From: Streptomyces sp. CC0208 | Lineage (GTDB): Bacteria; Actinomycetota; Actinomycetes; Streptomycetales; Streptomycetaceae | NCBI RefSeq assembly: GCF_003443735.1 | Contig: NZ_CP031969.1 | Location: 7,192,001 to 7,256,000 of the forward strand | Direction: 5' to 3' | DNA: 64,000 nt | Shown here: piece by piece, positions 18,139 through 25,231 of the stretch | Numbering within the stretch: the first letter of the stretch is position 1 | How the letters are laid out: each line of letters opens with the position of its first letter | Position numbers and translations under genes: made by a program | The notes under the pieces: generated by a model | What the model saw: the letters and a program-made list of their open reading frames with translations, nothing else | Database searches by the model: none | Told to the model about the DNA's origin: nothing

Positions 18139-18214
18139 GGCGGACCTCCGGTTCCGGGGCGGGGGTTGGGTGGGGTGGGGGTGGGGCGTGGTGAGGGTGG
18201 GGCGGGGTGAAGTG
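18139..18214. other. G-quadruplex-prone leader of the carboxylase operon
   Basis: The plus strand holds consecutive G-tracts from 18161 to about 18208 (G5-TT-G3-T-G4-T-G5-T-G4 and more), meeting the usual G-quadruplex pattern. This is the template strand of the leftward operon between operator and start codon; the mRNA leader is correspondingly C-rich. No guanidine-I riboswitch fold could be recognised in this short leader. Confidence 0.55.
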
Positions 18215-18234
18215 TTTCTGTCGCTTGACAGAAA
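18215..18234. promoter_or_regulatory. Operator palindrome for the carboxylase operon
   Basis: TTTCTGTC-GCTT-GACAGAAA is a perfect 8-bp inverted repeat with a 4-nt spacer, 77 bp upstream of the first DUF1989 gene. The same right arm and flank (GACAGAAATTAGGG, 14 nt) recur at 30091-30104 before the APC permease. The size suits a TetR dimer, and a TetR gene lies 520 bp away. Confidence 0.7.
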
Positions 18235-18405
18235 TTAGGGGCCGGGTAGGTCGGGGGAGTTGCCCGGGTGTTGCCGGGTGGTTACCGGCGGCTCACCGGG
18301 GGGTGGGGGAGGGGGGCTGATGGCGCGCGGCGATCCTCGGTGGGTGTTCCCGGCGTGGGTACTCGCGGGCTGCGCCCTGGCGGGTGGCGAGACCGTCGAT
18401 GGGGC

Positions 18406-18509
18406 GCGGTCGTGGTTGCGGGCTCCGGTCTCGCGGTCGTGGTTGCGGGCTCCGGTCTCGTGGTCGTGGTGCGGGCTCCGAGTTCGCGGTCGCCGTGCGG
18501 GCTCCGACC
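18406..18509 (+). repeat. 27-bp tandem repeat, about four copies
   Basis: Units begin at 18406, 18433, 18460 and 18486. The first two are identical (core GTCGTGGTTGCGGGCTCCG), the third and fourth are diverged and shorter. The last unit runs into the remnant P-type ATPase reading frame, so the repeat seems to have grown from that gene's sequence. Confidence 0.75.
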
Positions 18510-18690
18510 TGGCGCTGGAGACCGCGGACGTGGTGGTCGTACCGGACGGGCGCGCGACCGTTCCGGCGGTCGTGCGGCTGTCCCGGGCCGCCCGCCGACC
18601 GGTCCTCCAGAACCTGGCGGTCGCGGGTGCCTTCATCGCCGGGCTCGTCCTGTGGGGCCGCCTCGGCCATCTCGCGCTGTCGCTGTCCCG
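18485..18690 (+). pseudogene. Remnant of a P-type cation-transporting ATPase (C-terminal part)
   Basis: One frame reads AGSDLALETADVVVVPDG, then VPAVVRLSRAARRPVLQNLA and a hydrophobic segment ending in LVLWGRLGHLALSL. This is the hinge region after the GDGxND motif plus the next membrane helix of heavy-metal P1B-type ATPases. Nothing else of the roughly 700-residue enzyme is present: the upstream part is replaced by tandem repeats and the end runs into the tetR leader. It is a decayed relic, not an expressed transporter. The rest of 18235-18753 holds no other gene that I can support. Confidence 0.65.
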
Positions 18691-18753
18691 GGGTGCCCGA
18701 AGGTCGCCGTCGCCAGGAGAGCGCCGCGCGCCCTGTGTGCGAGGATCGAACGC

Positions 18754-19419
18754 ATGGGTACGACAGGTGGGGCGGCGGAGTCCGGGCGGCGGGTCGGCAG
18801 GCCGCGGGCCGATCGGCGGCCGGACAGCGGGCTGGCTCCGCGTGAGGAACTCCTGGTCGCCGCAGCCGAGTTGTTCACCTCGCTTGGCTATGCCGCCACC
18901 AGCACCCGGGCCGTCGCCGAGCGCGCGGGCATGCGGCAGGCGTCCATGTACCACTACGTCTCCGGCAAGGAGGAGCTCCTCGCCGAGCTACTGGAGTCCA
19001 CCGTCACGCCTTCACTGACGTACGCGCGTGAGCTGCTCGCCGACGACACGGCACCGGCCGAGAACCGGCTGTGGGAGCTGTGCCGTGCGGACGTCGAGGT
19101 GCTGTGCGGCGGTCCGCACAACCTCGGAGGCCTCTACCTGCTGCCCGAGGTGCGCGCCGAGCGGTTCGCCGGCTTCCATGCCGTGCGCGCCGAACTCAAG
19201 GATGCCTACCGGCAGTTGCTCGCCGCGACGGCCGCGGGTGGCGCCCTCGCCAAGAGTGAGCTCGATCTCCGCACGGACCTGCTCTTCGGCCTGATCGAGG
19301 GCGTGATCCTCGTCCACCGCTCCGACCCCGAGCGACCCGCCTCCGCCTTCGCGGAGGCGACCGCGGACGCCGCCCTGCGCATCGCCGGAGTCCGGCTCCG
19401 GCACCCGGCCGGAGGCTGA
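18754..19419 (+). CDS. TetR-family transcriptional regulator
   Basis: The 221-aa product has a disordered basic N-terminus and a TetR helix-turn-helix at about 37-80 (AVAERAGMRQASMYHYVSGKEEL), then a ligand-binding C-terminal domain. ATG 18754; a possible -10 (GAGGAT) sits 8 nt upstream, so the mRNA may be leaderless or nearly so. Its position beside the leftward carboxylase operon makes it the likely repressor acting on the TTTCTGTC palindrome at 18215 and on the permease promoter near 30.1 kb. The inducer may be guanidine, urea or an allophanate-pathway intermediate; that is inference. Confidence 0.9.
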   Translation: MGTTGGAAESGRRVGRPRADRRPDSGLAPREELLVAAAELFTSLGYAATSTRAVAERAGMRQASMYHYVSGKEELLAELLESTVTPSLTYARELLADDTAPAENRLWELCRADVEVLCGGPHNLGGLYLLPEVRAERFAGFHAVRAELKDAYRQLLAATAAGGALAKSELDLRTDLLFGLIEGVILVHRSDPERPASAFAEATADAALRIAGVRLRHPAGG

Positions 19420-19420
19420 T

Positions 19421-19446
19421 CCTCACTCGCCGCGGTGAGGGGTTTT
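19421..19446 (+). terminator. Terminator after tetR
   Basis: CCTCAC / GTGAGG forms a 6-bp stem with an 8-nt loop directly after the tetR stop and is followed by GGTTTT. Confidence 0.6.
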
Positions 19447-19668
19447 CGCGCGCCCGTACGTCATGACTCGACGTGTTCGGGTGATGTCGGAGCGTATAAA
19501 TGGGCCGAGGGTACTCCAGTCGCAATGCCCGTTTCAGGCGCTTGCTGAATATGACACGGCGATGATCCGGTCGGACTAAGCTCGCCCGCAGCGCACCGAG
19601 TTGATGTGTATTCGTGCGCTTGTTCCCTATATGTGCGACTCCCCGTCGATACGTCTCAGAGGGCCCAC

Positions 19669-21258
19669 ATGGTGAGTGTTCAATCCCCCCCAGGACGCCG
19701 TGAACTGCCGTATGCGCGCGTGCTGTTGCTCCCCGCCATAGTCATGGCCGCAGTGACCGGGGCCGGTGTCGCGCTGGTGCAGCAGCCCGCCAGGGCCGCG
19801 GTCGGCTGGTGCGGAGCCGTCGCCACGCTGCTGGTGATCGCGGTGGCGGCCGAAGCCGTCCGGCGCGGTCGTGAACTGCGCGAGCAGCGACTCGAGCACG
19901 TCCGTCACACGGCTCATCTGAAGCAGCGCATCGCCGATCACGACCAGGACCTGATCCGGTTCGCCAAGGAGATCGCGCCGACCGCGCTGGACTGGCTGCG
20001 CCGCGGAAGTTCGCCCGGAGAGGTGATTCGCCAACTCGGCGAGTTCGACCCCGCGTGGGCGGACCTGCCCGAGCCGCAGATCCGGCTCCTCAAGACGGTG
20101 CTCACCATCGTCGACACCGAGGAGATCATGCGCGACGCCGCGCAGCGCTCCTTCGTGAACATCGCCCGACGCGTGCAGGCCATCGTCCATCAGCAGGCCA
20201 ACGAACTGCGGGAGATGGAGGAGGACCACGGCCGCAACCCCGAGGTCTTCGACGACCTGCTGCGCATCGACCACGGCACCGCGCTGATCGGCCGGCTCGC
20301 CGACTCCATCTCCGTCCTCGGCGGCGGCCGCCCCGGCCGGCAGTGGCCCGAGCCCGTCGCTCTGTACAGCGTGCTGCGCGGCGCCATGTCCCGGATCCTG
20401 GAGTACCGGCGCATCGACCTCTCCTCGATCGCCAAGGTCAACGTCAAGGGCACCGCCGTCGAGCCGGTCATCCACGCCGCGGCCGAACTCCTCGACAACG
20501 CCACCCGGTACTCGCCGCCCCAGAGCAAGGTGCACGTCACCGCGACCGAGGTGCAGACCGGCGTCTGCATCGAGATCGAGGACGCCGGCGTCAGCCTCAG
20601 CGAGGAGGCCCGGCTGCGGGCCGAGGGCATGCTGGAGCGGGCCAAGGCCGGCGTGGACTTCCAGGACCTCGGTGAGTCGCCGCGCCTCGGCCTCGCCGTC
20701 GTGGGCCGGCTCTGCCAGGCGTACGACATGCAGGTCTCCCTGCGGGCCTCCGCGTACGGCGGCGTCCGCGCCATCCTCGTCGTGCCCAGCGACATGCTCA
20801 CCGACGAGCCCGGCGTCGGACTCGCCCACGGCATCGGCGCCACCGCCGTCCCCAAGGCCGAACTCGGCGCGCTGCCCGGACCCAAGCGCACGATCAAGAA
20901 GCGCCGCCCCACCAGCCCCAAGTTCACGACACCGGTGTCGATGGAGGACGACGTCCCCGAGGTCACCGAGTGGACGGCCAACGGGCTGCCGCAGCGCCGC
21001 AGCCGGGTCAAGACCTCCCTCACCCAGCGCTACGCCGAGCAGGCCGAGATCGAACGCGCCGAGCGGGAAGGCCGCCCGACCATCTGGTCGACGGCCGGCC
21101 GCGGACCCGAGCCCGAGCAGAAGCCGGACGACACCCCGCCGGGCCTGTGGGTCCAGGCGTTCATGGACGGCCTCAAGCGCCCCACCGCTTCCACCGCCAG
21201 TCAGCCGACCGACGAACCGGCCCGTACCGAGGCCGAAGACGAGGGGAACCTCAAGTGA
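19669..21258 (+). CDS. cvnA: Conservon sensor-like ATPase CvnA (RarA type)
   Basis: The 529-aa product has two N-terminal membrane segments (about 15-60, LLLPAIVMAAVTGAGVALV and a second), a coiled region and a HATPase_c domain (about 255-380, with AAELLDNATRYSPPQSKV as the N box and GLAVVGRLCQAYDM). It resembles a sensor histidine kinase but lacks a clear phospho-accepting HisKA box, as other CvnA proteins do. The basic, disordered C-terminus (about 400-529) is probably cytoplasmic. It is the first gene of a conservon, a G-protein-like signalling system with CvnB, C and D. Position beside the helicase suggests the rarA-E (cvn9) type, which affects aerial growth in S. coelicolor. Confidence 0.92.
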   Translation: MVSVQSPPGRRELPYARVLLLPAIVMAAVTGAGVALVQQPARAAVGWCGAVATLLVIAVAAEAVRRGRELREQRLEHVRHTAHLKQRIADHDQDLIRFAKEIAPTALDWLRRGSSPGEVIRQLGEFDPAWADLPEPQIRLLKTVLTIVDTEEIMRDAAQRSFVNIARRVQAIVHQQANELREMEEDHGRNPEVFDDLLRIDHGTALIGRLADSISVLGGGRPGRQWPEPVALYSVLRGAMSRILEYRRIDLSSIAKVNVKGTAVEPVIHAAAELLDNATRYSPPQSKVHVTATEVQTGVCIEIEDAGVSLSEEARLRAEGMLERAKAGVDFQDLGESPRLGLAVVGRLCQAYDMQVSLRASAYGGVRAILVVPSDMLTDEPGVGLAHGIGATAVPKAELGALPGPKRTIKKRRPTSPKFTTPVSMEDDVPEVTEWTANGLPQRRSRVKTSLTQRYAEQAEIERAEREGRPTIWSTAGRGPEPEQKPDDTPPGLWVQAFMDGLKRPTASTASQPTDEPARTEAEDEGNLK

Positions 21259-21662
21259 TCCAGCAGCGAGGCAACTTCGACTGGATGCTCCAGGACCTCG
21301 CCAAAGGCGTACCGGGCATCCAGATGATCGTGGTGCTCTCCGCCGACGGCCTGCGCATCGCCCGCCACGGCGGCGACCCGGACACCGCCGACCGCGTCGC
21401 CGCGGCCTGTGCGGGCCTGCAGAGCCTGGCGGGCGCCGTGGCCGGGGAGATCCCCGGCAGCGACGGCAAGATGAAGATGGTCCTCATCGAGATCCACGGG
21501 GGCTACTTCTACCTGATGGCCGCCGGCCCCAACGCGTATCTCGCGGTGCTCTCCGACATCATCACCGAACCCGGCCACATGAGCGCCCGCATGAGCGATC
21601 TGGTCGTCCGCATCGGCGCGCACCTCACCAGTCCGCCCCGCCGCAACGGGCAGACCGTATGA
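21255..21662 (+). CDS. cvnB: Roadblock/LC7 protein CvnB
   Basis: The 135-aa Roadblock/LC7-fold protein (FDWMLQDLAKGVPGIQMIVVLSADGL at the N-terminus) is of the MglB type, which acts as a partner or GTPase-activating protein of small GTPases. Its GTG start overlaps the cvnA stop (GTGA) and its stop overlaps the cvnC start (ATGA), so the conservon is translationally coupled. It would act at the membrane with CvnA and CvnD. Confidence 0.92.
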   Translation: MIQQRGNFDWMLQDLAKGVPGIQMIVVLSADGLRIARHGGDPDTADRVAAACAGLQSLAGAVAGEIPGSDGKMKMVLIEIHGGYFYLMAAGPNAYLAVLSDIITEPGHMSARMSDLVVRIGAHLTSPPRRNGQTV

Positions 21663-22075
21663 CTCCTCCACAACGCCGACGGCGATTCCCCAAGGCCAGT
21701 CCGGAACCGCAACCCCCGCAGGAGGGCCAGGACCCACCCGAGGGACCGAAGAAGAACCCCGAGCGGCTGTACGTCATCACCGGCCCCGACGGAGCCGAGC
21801 GCTCGGAACTCGACCTGGTCACCTTAATCGTGGCGCACGCCGACCCCCCGCCCTCCGCCACGCCCGAGCAGGCGGCGCTGCTCAGGCTCTGCACGGCCCC
21901 GCTGTCCGTGGCCGAGCTGTCCGCCTATCTCAGCCTGCCGTTCAGCGTGGTGACCGTCCTGCTCACCGAGCTGCTGACGGCCGAACTGGTGACGGCGCGC
22001 GCCCCGGTGATCCGCCAGGCGCTGGCCGACCGTTCCCTCCTCGAAGCGGTGATGCATGGACTTCAAAGGCTCTGA
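21659..22075 (+). CDS. cvnC: DUF742 protein CvnC, with a TTA codon
   Basis: The 138-aa DUF742 protein has a Pro/Gln/Arg-rich N-terminal 35 residues and a winged-helix-like C-terminal domain (about 55-138, LRLCTAPLSVAELSAYLSLP). DUF742 proteins are the third member of every conservon and are thought to mediate contacts among the partners. Codon 56 (21824-21826, in LDLVTLIVAH) is TTA, the rare leucine codon read by the bldA tRNA, so full translation of CvnC and of the coupled CvnD may depend on bldA. It overlaps cvnD by 20 nt. Confidence 0.9.
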   Translation: MTPPQRRRRFPKASPEPQPPQEGQDPPEGPKKNPERLYVITGPDGAERSELDLVTLIVAHADPPPSATPEQAALLRLCTAPLSVAELSAYLSLPFSVVTVLLTELLTAELVTARAPVIRQALADRSLLEAVMHGLQRL

Positions 22076-22676
22076 CACCATCCCAGGTCCGCGAACAGAG
22101 GACCACCTCCCCCAAACCGCCCAGGCCGCGGTGAAGATCGTCATCGTCGGCGGCTTCGGCGTCGGCAAGACGACCATGGTCGGCTCGGTCAGCGAGATCA
22201 AACCGCTGACCACCGAGGAGACCATGACCCAGGCCGGCATCGGGGTCGACGACAACTACGGCTCCGAGACCAAGACGGCCACCACGGTGGCCATGGACTT
22301 CGGCCGCATCAGCATCACCGAGCAACTGGTGCTCTACCTCTTCGGAACCCCCGGCCAGGAACGCTTCTGGTTCCTGTGGAACGGCCTGTTCGAAGGAGCG
22401 CTCGGCGCGGTGGTCCTGGTGGACACCCGACGCCTCGAAGTCAGCTTCGACGTCATGGACCGCCTGGAGGAACGGGGCGTGCCCTTCGTCGTCGCCGTCA
22501 ACACCTTCCCCGACGGCCCCCGCCACGCCATCGAGGACCTGCGCAGCGCGCTCGACCTCAGCGCGGACATCCCCATCGTCGAGTGCGACGCGCGTCGGCG
22601 GGCGTCGAGTCGGGATGTGCTGATGACCTTGATGCGGTTTCTGCATTCGCTGGCGGTGGAGAGGGCTCCGGTGTGA
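22056..22676 (+). CDS. cvnD: Small GTPase-like protein CvnD
   Basis: The 206-aa ATP/GTP-binding protein has the P-loop GFGVGKTT (33-40), the switch II-like FGTPGQERFWFLW, and a NTF segment in place of NKxD for base recognition (VAVNTFPDG). It is the GTPase of the conservon, related to MglA/Rab-like proteins, and probably cycles with CvnB while attached to CvnA. It overlaps cvnC, and the P450 gene begins 73 bp later. Confidence 0.92.
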   Translation: MDFKGSDTIPGPRTEDHLPQTAQAAVKIVIVGGFGVGKTTMVGSVSEIKPLTTEETMTQAGIGVDDNYGSETKTATTVAMDFGRISITEQLVLYLFGTPGQERFWFLWNGLFEGALGAVVLVDTRRLEVSFDVMDRLEERGVPFVVAVNTFPDGPRHAIEDLRSALDLSADIPIVECDARRRASSRDVLMTLMRFLHSLAVERAPV

Positions 22677-22749
22677 GCCGAGGCCCGGCAGAGCCGTCAG
22701 ACCATGACTTTTTTCAGACCAGATCGACCTCAGCTCCGGAGCGACCATC

Positions 22750-24207
22750 GTGACGCCTGAACCCTTTTCCCCGGCCGGTACGGATCACTCGACAGCCGCC
22801 CCGCCCCCGGGCTGCCCCGCGCACGGCATCGGCGTCGGCGGACTGCGTCGGTTGTACGGCCCCGAGGCGCAGGACCTCGGAGCCGTGTACGAGACGCTCC
22901 GCGCCGAACACGGAACCGTGGCTCCAGCGCTGCTCCATGATGACGTGCCGATCTGGGTCGTGCTGGGCCACACCGAGAACATGCACATGCTCCGCACCCC
23001 CTCGCACTTCAGCCGTGACACCCGCCTGTGGGGCCCCATGCAGGACGGTACGGTCAAGCCGACTCACCCGATGATGCCGCATCTCGCCTGGCAGCCTCTC
23101 TGCTCCCATGCCGAGGGCGAGGAGCACCTGCGACTGCGCGGAGCGGTCAACGGTGCCATCTCGACCATCGACCACCGGGGCGTCCGCCGTCACATCAACC
23201 GTGCGACCCAGCACCTCGTCAACAGGTTCTGCGAGCGGGGCAGCGCCGATCTGGTCAGCCAGTTCGCCGAGCGCCTGCCGATGATGGTGATGTGCGAGAT
23301 CTTCGGCATGCCCGACGAGTACAACGACCGGATCGTGGAGGCCGCCCGCGACCTGCCCAAGGGCACCGCGACGGCCATCGAGAGCAACGCTTACATCATG
23401 GACGTCCTCACACGGCTCACCGCCCGTCGCAGGGCCGCACCCGAGGACGACTTCACGAGCCACCTCATCAACCACCCGACGCGGCTCACCGACGAGGAGG
23501 TCAGCCAGCACCTGCGCCTGATCCTGATCGTCGCGTACGAGAGCACTGCCAACCTCCTTGCCAACGTACTGCGGGTGGTGCTCACCGATCCGCGGTTCCG
23601 CGCCCAGCTCAACGGAGGCCAGATGACGGTGCCCCAGGCGGTGGAGCAGTCCATGTGGGACGAGCCGCCGTTCAGCGCCGTTCTGGGGTACTTCGCCAAG
23701 CAGGACGCCGAGTTGGGCGGTCAGCGCATCCGCAAGGGTGACGGTCTGATCCTGGGCATCGCGCCGGGCAACGTCGATCCCCGCGTCCGTCCCGACACCA
23801 AGGCCAACATGCAGGGCAACCGCTCCCACCTGGCTTTCAGCGGCGGTCCCCACGAATGCCCGGGTCAGGATATCGGCCGTGCCATCGCCGATGTCGGTGT
23901 CGACGCGCTGCTGACCAGGCTTCCGGACGCGGAACTCGCCTGCGACGAGGACGATCTGGAGTGGGAGGAGACCCTTTCCAACCGGCATCTGGTGGCCCTG
24001 CCGGTGAAGTTCGCGCCCAGGCCCCAGCAAGACGTCATGGCGCGCCCCGCGCACCCGGCTCCGTCCCAGCGCCGCACCGACTGGCAGGTCAGCACGCCGC
24101 AGCGGGAGCCGGTGGCGCCGGAGCCCGTCGCTCCGGCACCGGTGCCCGAACCGGTCGTACGGCTCGGGGCGTTCCAGCGTCTGCTGCGCTGGTGGCGTGG
24201 CGAGTGA
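22750..24207 (+). CDS. cvnE: Conservon cytochrome P450, CYP157-like, lacking ExxR
   Basis: The 485-aa P450 has the heme loop AFSGGPHECPGQD (ligand Cys370) and an I-helix VAYESTANLL. In the K helix the normally invariant ExxR reads E299-Q-S-M302-W, so the arginine is missing. CYP157 enzymes of Streptomyces conservons are known for this exact departure. Whether it is catalytic is open. The last 70 residues are Pro-rich and end in a Trp/Arg cluster (RLLRWWRGE). GTG start 22750 with GGAG upstream. It follows cvnD and is convergent with the pseudouridine synthase gene 16 bp away. Confidence 0.9.
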   Translation: MTPEPFSPAGTDHSTAAPPPGCPAHGIGVGGLRRLYGPEAQDLGAVYETLRAEHGTVAPALLHDDVPIWVVLGHTENMHMLRTPSHFSRDTRLWGPMQDGTVKPTHPMMPHLAWQPLCSHAEGEEHLRLRGAVNGAISTIDHRGVRRHINRATQHLVNRFCERGSADLVSQFAERLPMMVMCEIFGMPDEYNDRIVEAARDLPKGTATAIESNAYIMDVLTRLTARRRAAPEDDFTSHLINHPTRLTDEEVSQHLRLILIVAYESTANLLANVLRVVLTDPRFRAQLNGGQMTVPQAVEQSMWDEPPFSAVLGYFAKQDAELGGQRIRKGDGLILGIAPGNVDPRVRPDTKANMQGNRSHLAFSGGPHECPGQDIGRAIADVGVDALLTRLPDAELACDEDDLEWEETLSNRHLVALPVKFAPRPQQDVMARPAHPAPSQRRTDWQVSTPQREPVAPEPVAPAPVPEPVVRLGAFQRLLRWWRGE

Positions 24208-24223
24208 GCCGAGGGCGTTGGAG

Positions 24224-25168
24224 TCACCCGGCCGCCCACTCCTCGTAGGACGACCAGGCCCGCAGCACGCGCGGGCTGACGAACCGATGCTCGTGTCCCG
24301 TAACCGGATCGGTGAACTCCAGGACTCGCGCCAGCAGTTGGAGCGGACGTCGGAAGTCGCCGGGCGCCACGGGGGCGGTGACCACCGGATAGAGGGGGTC
24401 GCCGAGGATCGGCACTCCGAGGGCGCTCATGTGCACCCTGAGCTGGTGCGTCTGCCCGGTGCCCGGTGTGAGCCGGTACCGGGCGCGCTCGCCCCGGTGC
24501 TCCAGCAACTCGACCCGGCTGACGGCATTGGGCTCACCGTCGACCTCCTGAGCGGCCAGGACTCCACGCTCCTTGACGATGCGGCTGCGCACGGTGTGGG
24601 GGAGAGGCAGCGTCGGGTCGTACCGGGCGACGGCCTCGTACTCCTTGGCCACCCGTCTGTCCCGGAACAGCGACTGGTAGGCGCCGCGTTCCTCGGGCCG
24701 CACGGTGAACATCACCAGGCCGGCCGTCAGCCTGTCCAGGCGGTGCGCGGCGCCCAGCGCAGGGATGTCCAGTTGCCGGCGTAGCCGTGCCAGGGCCGTC
24801 TCGGCGACATGGCTGCCGCGCGGGGTGGTGGCGAGGAAGTGGGGCTTGTCGGCCACCACCAGGTGTTCGTCGCGGTAGATGACGTCGATCGGGAACGGGA
24901 CCCGCTCCTCGTCGGGCAGTTCCCGGTGGAACCACACGGACATCCCCGGCGCGTACGCCATGTCGCGCGGCACCGGATGTCCGGCGGCGTCCACGATCTG
25001 GCCCGTCTCCAGCATCCCGTCGATCACCTCGGCGTCGGCCGCGAGCCGCGCCACGAGATGATCCCGCACGGTCGCCCAGGCGTCACCGGGCGGCAACCGC
25101 ACCCGCACCGGATCGACCCCGTCGCGCTGCGGCAGGGGAGGGGGCGGGGGCGGAGTGCGGCGTCTCAT
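24224..25168 (-). CDS. RluA-family pseudouridine synthase
   Basis: A 314-aa (from ATG 25168) RNA pseudouridine synthase. The catalytic motif HRLDRLTAGLVMF contains the essential Asp, followed by VRPEERGAYQSLFRDRRVAKEY and the C-terminal HQLRVHMSALGVPILGDPLY, both typical of the RluA/RsuA fold. It converts uridine to pseudouridine in rRNA or tRNA; the site cannot be told. The N-terminus is Pro-rich (six Pro in a row) without a clear S4 domain. An in-frame TTG at 25177 is an alternative start. Confidence 0.9.
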   Translation of the reverse strand: MRRRTPPPPPPLPQRDGVDPVRVRLPPGDAWATVRDHLVARLAADAEVIDGMLETGQIVDAAGHPVPRDMAYAPGMSVWFHRELPDEERVPFPIDVIYRDEHLVVADKPHFLATTPRGSHVAETALARLRRQLDIPALGAAHRLDRLTAGLVMFTVRPEERGAYQSLFRDRRVAKEYEAVARYDPTLPLPHTVRSRIVKERGVLAAQEVDGEPNAVSRVELLEHRGERARYRLTPGTGQTHQLRVHMSALGVPILGDPLYPVVTAPVAPGDFRRPLQLLARVLEFTDPVTGHEHRFVSPRVLRAWSSYEEWAAG

Positions 25169-25231
25169 CACGATCAAGCCTACGACCGGGCATGGAGGGA
25201 GAGGGTCGTGCCGCGGACCGACCCTCAGGGC

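Noticed and set aside
18139..18753. Guanidine-I (ykkC) riboswitch upstream of the carboxylase operon
   Set aside because: Looked for because of the gene content, but no conserved ykkC core or suitable leader length is visible; only a covariance search could exclude it fully.
18260..19018. A long open frame running from the repeats into tetR
   Set aside because: Only the 18485-18690 part resembles a protein family; the rest is repeat and out-of-frame tetR sequence.
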